A stretch of 64,000 nucleotides of DNA from Larimichthys crocea (taxonomy: Eukaryota > Chordata > Actinopteri > Sciaenidae). The notes under the pieces are model-generated. The model searched no databases. It was given only the letters and a program-made list of their open reading frames with translations, and was not told the DNA's origin. Shown here piece after piece: positions 1 to 10,150 of this stretch. The position numbers and the translations under genes were made by a program. How positions within the stretch are numbered: position 1 is the stretch's first letter; each line of letters begins with the position of its first letter. The stretch lies in contig NC_040032.1 in the NCBI RefSeq assembly GCF_000972845.2, forward strand, positions 15,961,358-16,025,357, read 5' to 3'.

Positions 1-1428
1 AGTTCAAAATAGACCTTAAGAGTGACCTTGACACTCCTAACATATACAGTAGTTGCAGGATGCCGACCACAATCTCCTGCACACAGACTTGTCAAGTACT
101 TTCTCCCAGCCTCTTTACGAGCCACTCTGACAGCATAAGAGGCCAAGAACTGTATATTCTGGTACACCAGTTCATTGCACATAACATGCTATGGCAAGCA
201 CAAGGCATAATTGCAATGCACGGATCATCCTGGAAGTCCCATTGCTCTTAGGTGTGAAAGAAGAGTTCTGCCTCAGCATGGCACAGCTCGAGTCCCTCTG
301 ATGAGTTTGTGACTTGGATGGACCATGAGAACAAAGGTCTCTCACCCTCTTAAGTGATGTTAAGGCAAGCGGTAGCTGTGTCTTAACAGACAGCAGCTCG
401 AGAGGGATTCACTTGATGGGTTCAAAAGACCCACTCCCTAGTGAGTGCCTTGAGGGCCACTGTGCATCTCTAAACACCCACACATGCATTCATACAAACA
501 CAAGCAAAATATTTGGACATGCAGTATATTCAGTGGTGGGTGACTATGAGGTCAGTTCTAGCTTAAAGTATGAATTAAAAACAGTATGTTCTGACACTTG
601 CATTAGATTGCAAAAGTGTATATCTAAAAACTGCTGTCTCATATGCTGCTACATTGACACAGAAATGCAAATTTAACCAGAAATAAAAATGCAACAATGA
701 AACAGGCTAAAACTTCAGCAAAGTTGAGCTCATCTTTGGAGGTCATGGCACTTTGAGTATTGCAAGACCCAACAGACGGAGGTGAGATCCATCATGGCTG
801 CACCCTGTCACTGATTGAAAACAGAAGTTCAACAGGGCAGCTGCCCCGTACTGAAAATACATTCCCTCATGCATGTCACTTTCCAAACAGGTCACTGTCT
901 TGGATCACATTTGAACTAAACTCCACAACCCATCGCCTTCAAACTTAAACATTTTAAACAGAAGGAACTTATTATAAAGCAATCTATTTAATGGCCAATT
1001 CCAATGTAAAATAAGCGAGTAGTTCTGCACACAGTCATGCACACCACCACCATGAAACAACACAGACAAAACAAGATGTGAGAAAATTTGATTGTGGCGA
1101 AATTATACACTGAAGGATAACTTTACCGCAACCCAATACAACACTCTGGATTTTCTAATGCATTACATTATGCCTTCCTGTCAGTGACTTAATAACATGA
1201 TTTGAACCTCCACCCCAACCACTCCCCTTCACAAAAATGCAAATAATGGACTCCTATGTGAACAGCCACCCCTAAAATCCATGTAATATCTCTTCTTTAG
1301 CACTATGTTATACTGTATGCTTTCTTTTTTTTTTTGTATTTGCTTTTGTTGGTACTATGCCTGCAGCAGACAAATTGCTAATATGATAACCAGTGACAGC
1401 AAGCAAAAATCTAAGCTATTATTACCTC
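1..1428. other. Gene-free segment
   Basis: I see no gene here. The longest open frame (413-676, 87 codons) has low-complexity, Cys/Thr-rich composition and no family motif. The only simple sequence is an 11-base T run at 1325-1335. No transposon ends were recognised. Confidence 0.6.
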
Positions 1429-1446
1429 CAACACACACACACACAC
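1429..1446. repeat. (CA)n microsatellite
   Basis: About nine uninterrupted CA units. It lies just upstream of the 41-bp tandem duplication and grades into CA-rich sequence (catacacgcacg). Confidence 0.9.
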
Positions 1447-1454
1447 ATACACGC

Positions 1455-1536
1455 ACGCTTGCATAATCAAACACAAATAACTTAAGGCAAACACTACGCT
1501 TGCATAATCAAACACAAATAACTTAAGGCAAACACT
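1455..1536. repeat. Perfect 41-bp tandem duplication
   Basis: Two abutting identical copies, 1455-1495 and 1496-1536, each beginning acgcttgcataatc and ending aaggcaaacact. There is no mismatch in 41 bp, so the duplication is either very young or an assembly artefact. Two other duplications with exactly the same period occur at 34151 and 44420. Confidence 0.95.
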
Positions 1537-1722
1537 CGACAGGACAAAAATGAGATTACAGGTTCTTTAATATGAACACATCACTGACGACATAGATCTT
1601 GCTACAGCATGTATCTATTAACGTAACATAGATGATGTTAAATTATTTAGATTATACGATTATAGTTCTTAAACAAACAATAGAAGAATCAACAGCAACT
1701 AGCAGAGAAAAGGCAAGAGACC

Positions 1723-2091
1723 ATGAACAGCATACTCAGGAGGATGAATAGATATGGATATGAATATTCATATTTTTCACTGCTACATCATTCATTCTCA
1801 TGCATCAACTTTTTCCACACTAGTAACTCACTCATACGGGATAAAACTGATACATCAATCCATTCAATTATAATAAGTGACCATGCCCCTATCTCCTTAG
1901 TTCTCCATAGTAAGCAGTTTCACAAACATCCTTCCAGATGGCGCTTTAATGTTTCACTCCTCAGAGATACAAAGTTTGACAGGTTCTTAAGTAGAGAGTG
2001 GGCATCCTTCATGGACACAAATGCTTCTCCAAACAGCTCACCACTCACTCTGGGAACTGCAACAAAAAACAAAAAAAAAACAGTAATATAG
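1723..2091 (+). pseudogene. L1 ORF2 endonuclease C-terminal fragment (open 122-codon stretch)
   Basis: This open stretch begins at an ATG inside or just before the relic, so the start is not a true gene start. From about residue 13 it follows the L1 endonuclease pattern: a hydrophobic strand, then SxINFF (normally SRIDYF), ISDHAPISL at residues 51-59, RWRFN at 72-76, and the linker towards the reverse transcriptase. The arginine and aspartate of the usual SRID motif read as Cys and Asn, so the endonuclease would be inactive even if expressed. The reading then passes into an A-rich stretch and a stop. It is a fossil, not a functional gene. Confidence 0.8.
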
Positions 2092-2556
2092 GGCAAAATA
2101 ATCTCGTACTTATTTTACAAGAAGAAAACAAAGGAAACAACAACCTGGAACTAGACATAAAAGATTTAAGAGGAGAATCTTAGTAATCAGCAAAACAACT
2201 ACAACAAGAGAAAGAAAAGCTCATCATAAACAATATCACAGCTGTAAGAAAAAGAGAGAGAGATATTCAAATATTCTACATCAGACAATAAAGCACACCT
2301 TGATATTTTCTCAATGACAGAACACTGACAAAAGACCAAGCAGGATCTTTAATGAAGCATTTACGCTGGACAAATGCCACAGAGCATGATTATTTTAGGT
2401 CCAGATGCTTCCCCATTGAGCTTTTTAGGCATTGATGACCATATCACCATCATTTTTCAGAACAGGCAGAATCCCACTTCATATGAACACTGCTAACATT
2501 ACGGTAAATAGCCCAATGAAGACCGTCCCTTCCAGTCACTCCCCAATACAAACATT

Positions 2557-2862
2557 TCAATCAAGAGAGACAAGTGACTGAGGAAAAGATATCTGTTTAT
2601 TAGAACAGATGACGTGTTGATCGAGTCTTGACAGAACGTCTTTGCTGCTTCGACTCAGCAGAGAGATTTTTTGTAATCGAGTCGCATCTGCCCTGAGCAG
2701 CAGTGAAATAAATCCCCTATAGAGTCCAGGCACTGATGGTGGTAGGAGCTGATGATTCTGCTGAGGCTGATGAAATAATGAAGCTGATGAAGCTGATGAA
2801 TCTGCAAAGGCTGGACAGTGATGGAGAGGTGGAGGTGAAGGATAATAGTGCGGAATCCACAT
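2557..2862. other. Unassigned segment interrupting the L1 relic
   Basis: This stretch lies between two L1 reverse-transcriptase blocks and does not resemble L1. It contains imperfect 9-bp repeats of the gctgatgaa type at about 2748-2803. The minus strand is open for 101 codons, Ser/His/Pro-rich with no recognised domain. The minus strand also carries AATAAA next to a pyrimidine-rich end (about 2590-2602), which could suit a fragment of another retroelement. No target duplication was found, so a nested insertion is only an inference. Confidence 0.3.
2748..2803. repeat. Imperfect GCTGATGAA repeats
   Basis: Short array of 9-bp units related to gctgatgaa, with the clearest adjacent pair at about 2783-2800. 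It lies within the unassigned segment inside the L1 relic. Confidence 0.6.
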
Positions 2863-4070
2863 ACTAAAGAGAGAGAAACATATTTAAAAAGACAGCAGAA
2901 AGATAATAGGCTAACAAAGTGGGTGAGTCATTGTGCATTACTTAGATTTGACCTGCTGATGAGAACAGCTGATTTGACATCCTCAGATAATGACAGCAAG
3001 GAAATTATAAACTAGGAGTGTGCGTGCATGAAAAGGGTGAATGGCAGGATGGGAAGAGAAATAAACTAGATGCATGAACATTTCCATGCTAGAATTTCAC
3101 TGAAATCATCAGCAAAGCACCTAGAATAGGTCACTATATAAGACAGGAAATAAAACAGGGCTCATCAGAGCTCGACACACATACAATATGATGCTTAAAG
3201 ATTGTACAACATAATTTAGGTAAATCTAACAAGTCTAAAAAAGGCAACAATATTTGTGAACGTCATGTAATAAATAGGACAATGCACTGTACAACTCACC
3301 AAGAGCCACAGTCACAACTGACAGGTTGACATAATCAAATTTCACTGCACAGGGGAACAAGACAAGGATTCCCAATCTTTCCTTCTCCCCATCCTCATTA
3401 AACCCTATGCAGCAACTAGAGAAAATATAATGATGTTTTTTTATGCAGATGATCTTTACAATGACATGATTACAATAACCTTTTTAATAAATGAATCTCA
3501 AATGAATGAATAAATCTCAAACTTGTACATAAAAATCTCAAAATTGTACGTAATCTGATCCACCCTACTCAACAATGCCCCCTCCCCACCGCCGAAAGCT
3601 TGGTAGAAAAAATCCTGCACTTAACGCAAGTATGTTGTCAGTGCACCCAAGTATGGAACAACCCCAGGAATCTTTCAAGATAAAAAGAAATGCTCAACTA
3701 CAAAGCTTGGCAGGGCAGCGGCAACACGCAGCAGATTATACAAAATTCAACTCTCATCACCTTTGAAGAACAAGTATGGCATCATCCAGGAATGCATTGC
3801 CCAATACCAACAACTCAAATCAGTCAATGCACTTGAAATCAATCTGTAACTGTTCTAGCCAAAGAAATGACAAACCCCCTTAACTTTCTGTTGAAAAAAG
3901 ATAGAAAGAAGCAACAATGTCCAGCATTTCCAGAAGGAAATCACTGATAAATGTTTTCTGACCTTGGAGTACCGGATCTACCCTCCCCACGCCTTTGTAT
4001 ACAAGATAACATTATTGAAAAGTGCAGTGATTGTGCTAAGTGTCACCAAGTAGACCATCCGCCTAAAGTG

Positions 4071-6023
4071 GAAAAGCACACAAATTGAACATTTTACAAT
4101 GGAAAGTCCACTTTACAGAATCTATTACCAAAGAAAAAAAAGACCAAAAGATCAACCACGAAACACAAAAAGCCTGAGAGCCAATCTGCAACACTCCTCA
4201 ACAAAACAACAAGTCACAGAAGCAGTTCATATTATTCTATATATGTTTAGGCACTTTAGATGATATATATGTAAAAAAGAAAAATTGTCTTACATATACA
4301 TTCTGAAACATATAGTGAAATATTCCAGTGAGATTTCCATATGCTCTAAAAGAAAGAAGAAAAAGAAACAGACCACATTCCAGATAATAAAAACACTCTT
4401 TTTGTAGTCATGTAGTGCATTGTACAAGAGCTAATGATCAACAATTGAATATGTAGGTTGAACCGAAATCATTAACTGAAACACAAACAGCTGTTTAGGG
4501 GGAATAGAACTGGGCGAGAAACAGCCATACAAAAAAAAAAAAAAGGTGAGGTTGCTGAAGACTGCTGAGTAAAATCAAAAGATCGGAGCATAGAGCATAG
4601 CAACGAGACACAAGGTGGTCATCCTGCAACAGAAAGGTCTCTCGAGACAGATAGGTGTTTCCAGATGCTATCCAAGCTCTTCTGCACAGAGAAACAGGCG
4701 AGGTTGAGGACTGAAAACTCAGAGTCCTGTGATTTTAGTGATTTTTTCCCCCCTCTTCTTTTGCATATTTCATCCTTTGCAGACCAATACAGTATTTAAC
4801 TACCTCAAATCACTCCATCATTGCAGTCTCTTTTTGTATGTGGCAAGAACTGTGTCTAAACAATTACTCTGTTATACCCTGTCTTTTTCATTTATGTTTT
4901 GCCATGCTACACTAATGCTGCTACTACTGCTATGTATAATAAAAAAAAAAAAGGTTACCTCATCTAATTAGTTTCTTTCTATCACTCCAAGCAGCAGGGT
5001 GGAGGTGCGAGCGTATCAAAGCTTGAAGAGACACAATTGTTCCGCTCGAAGGTTCTCTTCCGATACTCTCCACGCAAAAGGAACTTGCATGGGTAACTTT
5101 GCAGAGTCTATCAGATCTATTGTCACGCTTAACTTGCTGCTAATTTTAGCCTCTACAGCTTCCTAAGGAATGAGAGGAAGCCAATATTATCAATAGTGTG
5201 TAACCTTAAAACTTGGCATCGGGCTGCAAGGTTGCTGTGTATATACTACTGCTCCAGTGTTAGAAACAGAAAAATGTTCATGTTTTTGACACTGCATGCT
5301 ATGAACTACAACACACTGACTGGTAGACTGGGAATGCTGTTCTGTATCTTCTACAGACCCAGTGTTAAAATAACAAAGGGTAAAGTCAAAGTACGCTGGT
5401 ACAGGGAGTGCAAGACTACTTGTCCAAATAGTTTGTTACAACGCCCACGTTTTAGAGGATTTTGGCTGAGAGGAGCATTTTTACCATTTATTTTGTGATC
5501 TCACTAACACTGCTAAATTGTTACTTTATACATTACAGCATTTCTAATCTCCATTGAATTTTAACTCAGGGTAAGGGGCTCCATTTTCTAATTTATTACT
5601 CTATTAGACTGGCTTGGCATTTCGCTTCACTGTTGTAGTGAAAGATGACATAACTGGCACCTTCAAGACCTATTTGCTGCTGGAAATTTCTCCTGTGGCA
5701 GGCACTGGGCCTCTCAAAATTGCAGTGTGGTGCTGGCTTTCTATCCATCAATTATTAATGTGTCTATGTTCTGCTGGAGACCCTCTTACTTGAGGGATGT
5801 GCTATCTCAGTGTTATGGTTATTATCTGCTTTTTGACTCATGGAAGTGTTTTGGTATTCAGCAGAGTCACCCAGAATTGGGCAAGGGAGACCCAAGACCA
5901 CGTGGTAATTGACAACACAATATAGATGAGACCAGGAAGATGATGAATTGAAGATGTTACACTGAGTAATAATTCTATACATATCTCATGAGAAGTCCGA
6001 CTTACAATTCATTTTTACAGAAC

Positions 6024-6025
<2 letters not shown>
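4071..6025. other. Gene-free segment
   Basis: No gene seen. There are A runs at 4531-4544 and 4941-4952. An open frame at 5196-5498 (100 codons) is Cys- and aromatic-rich and has no recognisable domain. I judge it fortuitous. Confidence 0.55.

Positions 6026-6060
<35 letters not shown>
6026..6060. repeat. (TA)n microsatellite
   Basis: Seventeen uninterrupted TA units between ordinary flanks (acagaacat and gacattctg). Confidence 0.95.
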
Positions 6061-6062
<2 letters not shown>

Positions 6063-6520
6063 CATTCTGTAACATCTTTATTCTTTGTGACAAATATTAA
6101 TAAATATTCCTAAACTGGGAATGACTAAAATACACAATACACTAAGACACAAAAAGGAGCTTATATGAGCCAATGTATATAGTATTTTGCACGTACAGTA
6201 TATGCAGCCAGCTGTGACACATGACAGCACATGAAAATATAATATGCCTTAATGATAAACCATCTGCTTACTCATTAGCTCCTCTGCAGATATGGAAAAC
6301 ATAGTTACTGTTAGTTCAAACAGCTTTTAGCTGCCATGTTTATATTCAGCGGTGAAGCAGGACGAAGGTTTCTTGTGGCATAGTGGAAAGAGTGAGTGTA
6401 TTCCTGAAAATGTGTTAATGTCATATAGTTCCCCACTGAGAGGGCTTTTAAAATTTGCAAGGAATAAAATTAAATTCATTGATTTAACCATGCAATAACC
6501 CCAGAAAGGCTAAATAACAT

Positions 6521-6540
6521 CAAACAACAACAACAACAAC
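6521..6540. repeat. (CAA)n microsatellite
   Basis: About six CAA units directly abutting the left end of the foldback MITE. The MITE may have inserted beside the repeat. Confidence 0.9.
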
Positions 6541-6542
6541 AT

Positions 6543-6664
6543 AAGGGTGTGTGTCCATATAGCATTTGTTTCTAGAAAAGCGCTGGCAGGGTGCTGGGGA
6601 GCACTGGGATGAAACAAATGTGTGTGCGGTGAGAGAGAAAAACACTATATGGACACAAGCCCTA
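6543..6664. mobile_element. Foldback MITE, about 122 bp
   Basis: The ends are imperfect inverted repeats. The left end reads agggtgtgtgtccatatag; the reverse complement of the right end reads agggcttgtgtccatatag, giving 17 of 19 matches. The interior (gcgctggcagggtgctgggg) is GC-rich and partly self-complementary, so the whole element can fold into one hairpin. It has no coding capacity. The layout matches very short non-autonomous DNA transposons that are abundant in teleosts. Superfamily is not assigned because no clear target duplication was found. A hairpin of this kind could be mistaken for a microRNA precursor. Confidence 0.8.
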
Positions 6665-7689
6665 AAGCTACTGTTTCAAAATCAAAGAATACATTTACGT
6701 TAAGTTAACACTGCTAAACTGAATGGTAAACACACTGTAGCTGTGGCAGAATTCTTACATTTTCATCCTGGGAGGCACTGACAGACCACCAATTACGAGG
6801 CAGGTCTGAGAACTTGTTTGTCCGATATTGCCTTTTTCCTAATAATGGCTAGATCCCTCGCTTATTTAAACGCTTGAGTGTCTTTCCCAGCTGCACTTGA
6901 CAGTTCTGTGTATAGTCATAATCATGGATCATACAAGGTCATGGTGTTCCTATGGTGAAGGAGCCTTCCCTGAATCACTGGGGGATTTTTTGAGAGGCTC
7001 CCTTTAGCAAATTTTTGCTTTATTTCATCCATTACTGACTGTTAGGCTAATGCAACACATCGGCTACGCTCTGCCTGTCTTCCTCTTTTCCTGCTGGGCA
7101 TGGTGTGTCCTACTTGGAATACATGACACACACGGATGCAGACCATTGGCAAAGAGAAAGAGAGACTTTTTTTTTTTGTAAATTATATTTGAAAATGACC
7201 AAACCTGAACACAACCCGCAGCTGGAGTGCACCAAAAAAATAAACCTGATACTGTGTTGGGGCCATTGGGCTCAGGTCAGTTTATAGAACTGTACTGCAA
7301 GGGTAATGATGATCCATTGTGGGCATTCTGGGGCTGAAAGAGTGCAAAGGGACACCATTAATGTAGATCTGGAGAATAAACAAGGCAAAAAATGACTAGC
7401 CTAATTCTTTGTTCAAATCTTAAGACAGAAAGTGTTCAAAGCTCTCTCTCCCCACAGAGTTACTTTTAAGCTTGTGCTCTATTGTATTTCAGCAATGGCC
7501 TACACAAGTCTAATCCAGACATTTGGAGGTAACTTGTTCCTCTGGTGGACTGTAGAAGACTAAAGGTTCACGCACATGTTTCAGCTCTGCAACATATCCA
7601 CGAATATATCTATTACTGTATAGATATTCATTACAGAGCTGCAGGAAACACTGCAGGGAAACACTGTTCTCCTGTAGCCTTTTCCTCAA

Positions 7690-8120
7690 GATGAAAACAC
7701 GACTCGGCTACCGCTGCTGTTGCCTTGGAAACCTGGTCACTCTCACTCTTTTATCCACACTCTTCACCACTCGCTTCATTAAGTGCGTTGCTGCTGGCAA
7801 TTAGAATAAAACCAGCGGCAGGGCTGGCTGTCTTGAAATGCGGTCTCCAATTAAATACTTTCAAATAGCAATGCTTCTCCAAGCTAAATCTGCTCTCTAT
7901 ATAATAAACCATGCACCTGGGAGCTGCGCTTCTGAAAGCCTGCACTATGGTTGCTATACCGATGAATGACTTCAAAATCCATGTCTTTTACAACCGCAAA
8001 TACAAATGTAACATGGATCAGACGCTGCCTTGTTCCTGTGATGCTCTGATTTTCAATCCTGCGCTGCACTCAAATAAGCAAAACAATGTTCCAGACATTG
8101 TCATGGTGATCTCACAGGAG
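7690..8120. other. Candidate conserved non-coding segment
   Basis: Complex sequence without repeats, containing homeodomain-type cores (caattagaa, ccaattaaat) and several CpGs. Short open frames on both strands overlap here but none has a domain. Regulatory function is inference from composition only; cross-species alignment would decide. Confidence 0.2.
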
Positions 8121-8449
8121 GAGAAAAATGCCTGAGTGATCAATCCAACTCTGTGCACTACAGTTTCAAGTAGAGGGGAAATACAAAGCAGCTCATCCAT
8201 TCAAGGCCATTTCTATAGAAATGATATAGGTGGTACGGATGATTGTTTCAGTCTGATCTCACTCAGCAACTTATATTACCGCCTAGCATTTTTACTTTGA
8301 TTAACTGAGTATGTTATTACTGCATTAAAATTGATGTGAAGTAATTTTAAGTGAATCATCATTTCAGGACCTTTTGATTTTAAGTGAATAAGTACTCCTG
8401 AGAAGTGTACATGGTATGTTTCATGTACAACATGATTATTAATTTAATC

Positions 8450-8820
8450 TTGCCCGTCAGCTGCCCTCACTAAAAACCGAGACAAAAAAAAAAATAGTAT
8501 CATTCACCACTGAGAGCAGACGGTGCGACCTCTCCCTACTCAGCTGAGCCTGTGAAGCCTTGCATCACTCATTTAACACTCTATTACGTCGCACCTGAGC
8601 ACACTCTAAGTCATTACTGAATTACCTACAAGCTATCCATTTGCATTGACGGACCCTTTGTAATCGAGCAACAAGCCCTAAAAACATACCGGGGGCCAAT
8701 GTGACTGCTGATTTTTAGAACGGATTTAAGGTGCGTGCAGTCTTAAACATCGCAGCGAACCATAAAATCTCACCGTGTATGAAGGTCTATCTTAAAGACA
8801 ATCTTAAAGACAATTTATTT
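8450..8820. other. Candidate conserved non-coding segment
   Basis: Repeat-poor stretch with an unusual density of CpG for this window (for example agacggtgcgacc, attacgtcgcacc, ataccggggg). CpG retention can indicate hypomethylated or constrained sequence. No open frame of interest. Inference only. Confidence 0.22.
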
Positions 8821-9468
8821 AACCAATCTTTTGGATTTTACCGTTTGACGACTTTGACCGCCTGCAGTTATAGATAAACTAATCTATCATTACGCAGAAG
8901 ACAGATTCACTTCCTTTGCCAAAACTACTCCACAAAACCCCAAAACCTCTAACAGTCAAATTTAACTGTCCATGCTCCATTCCCCCATGAGTTAATATCT
9001 TCACTTCAATAAATCTGTGTCTAAACAGAGGCAGAAGTGTTTCAAAAATGAATTCAAACGATGTGGCACGCTGCCACCCAGATCGAGGAGTTTGTTGTTT
9101 CACAAAGAAAAGGCATAATGACTGTGAGGTGGACAATAAAAGCGGCTACATTTAATCTTTTTTCATTTTAATTAAGTGAAAAATAATTGGTCAGATAAGA
9201 GGTCAGAAATCCTCTTGTGCATCTGTAAACCTGGAGATCTTCTATTCTTCCTGTGCTTGTTGCTTTTTAGAGATTGCCATTAGGAAGTGATCTTTTGCTC
9301 TCTGTTACTTGAACGTAGTGTCTAATAAGAGCTGCCTTTTTTTCTCCTTAGAAAAATGAATCCCATTCACACTAAAGAAAAGAAAGATAACCCATGATAT
9401 TGACACTTTTATTAGTTTAAAACCACATATCCAAAAGGTGTGCAAGTTTTAATTTGAACATTAACAGT

Positions 9469-9505
9469 CAAACAAACAAACAAACAAACAAACAAACAAA
9501 CAAAC
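9469..9505. repeat. (CAAA)n microsatellite
   Basis: Nine uninterrupted CAAA units. Confidence 0.95.
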
Positions 9506-9835
9506 TGTGTGTTATTTGTTACACTGACAAGATGAAAGTTGTCCCACCAATGGCAGGTAACATCTATTACGTTAATGGGAACCATATTTTGTCACAGTTA
9601 TTATTATAACATGATAAGCTGCGAATCTCCATTACATGAATGTTTTATGACATTAATGGAAAATTAAAACATAGACAGTTTTAACGCTGCATCCTGCACA
9701 TCCATCATTCTTAAAAGCCGTAATGAAGGCTCCATTGTTTTTCATTCGTTGCTCCATTACTCAGAGAACCTGCACATAAAGGGGGGAACAAAAATGTAAA
9801 CAACAGTAAATTAATAGAACAATTTTATTTCCTTT

Positions 9836-10150
9836 TGACACGAGCCAAGCCTTGTCCACGGGCACCAGTGCACCCCCTGCACCCCTCCCCCTCGTGCACC
9901 TGCTGGCTTTCAGGGTCGGGGCTGATGAGTTAATGCGGCTCAGGTGTTGTAATTGAAGATTGCTACCAGCTGGTTGCGGTGTAGCTTGGCAGGGCAGAGA
10001 AGACCAGAGTTGGCTGTCAGGCTGAACAGGTGAGCGGTGCTTCAGTGCTGCTGGCCTCTGTTCACAACAAGCCCCTTGTTCGCGGAGAGGCACTTGTGTC
10101 TCCGGGCGTCACATGCACATACCGGCTCGAACAGTAAAATAAAGGGAAGA
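9836..10150. other. Local GC- and CpG-rich island
   Basis: The most GC-rich stretch in the first third of the window, with roughly 15 CpGs in 300 bp by eye. These include cggagaggcac, ctccgggcgtc and ataccggctcg. It overlaps a 110-codon minus-strand open frame (9761-10093) without a recognisable domain. It could be an enhancer-type or orphan CpG island, or an old GC-rich transposon. No TATA box, splice pattern or transposon end was recognised. Confidence 0.3.

Larger units (their letters stand above)
1750..4070 (+). mobile_element. Decayed L1-type LINE (ORF2 relic, 5'-truncated)
   Basis: This is the remnant of an L1-clade retrotransposon ORF2, broken by frameshifts and stops. The C-terminal part of the apurinic-type endonuclease is readable in one frame at about 1755-2090. 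It has the diagnostic ISDHAPISL at 1873-1899, followed by RWRFN and SLL. A PSSHSPI block near 2528 matches the start of the reverse-transcriptase domain. RGTRQG at 3351-3368 and the catalytic YADD at 3442-3453 are in different frames, so at least one frameshift separates them. Weaker similarity to the L1 C-terminal region (a FEEQ...YQQLKS block near 3755-3830 and a Cys/His cluster near 4030) suggests the relic runs to about 4070. The spacing between PSSHSPI and RGTRQG is larger than expected, so something may be inserted there. No poly(A) tail or target duplication was identified. Motifs are seen in the sequence; family assignment is from knowledge of L1; the 3' limit is inferred. Confidence 0.85.
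6665..9468. other. Gene-free segment with possible regulatory stretches
   Basis: No gene found. Simple sequence is limited to a T run at 7167-7177 and a 12-bp direct duplication (atcttaaagaca twice) at 8789-8812. Two parts, about 7690-8120 and 8450-8820, are free of simple repeats, richer in CpG than the surroundings, and contain ATTA/CAAT cores. They are described separately. Confidence 0.5.

Noticed and set aside
1758..1773. 16-bp palindrome atatgaatattcatat
   Set aside because: AT-rich palindrome of a length expected by chance in this composition, within L1-derived sequence.
9761..10093. 110-codon minus-strand frame in the CpG-rich patch
   Set aside because: No recognisable domain. Openness follows from high GC and absence of TA-containing stop codons.
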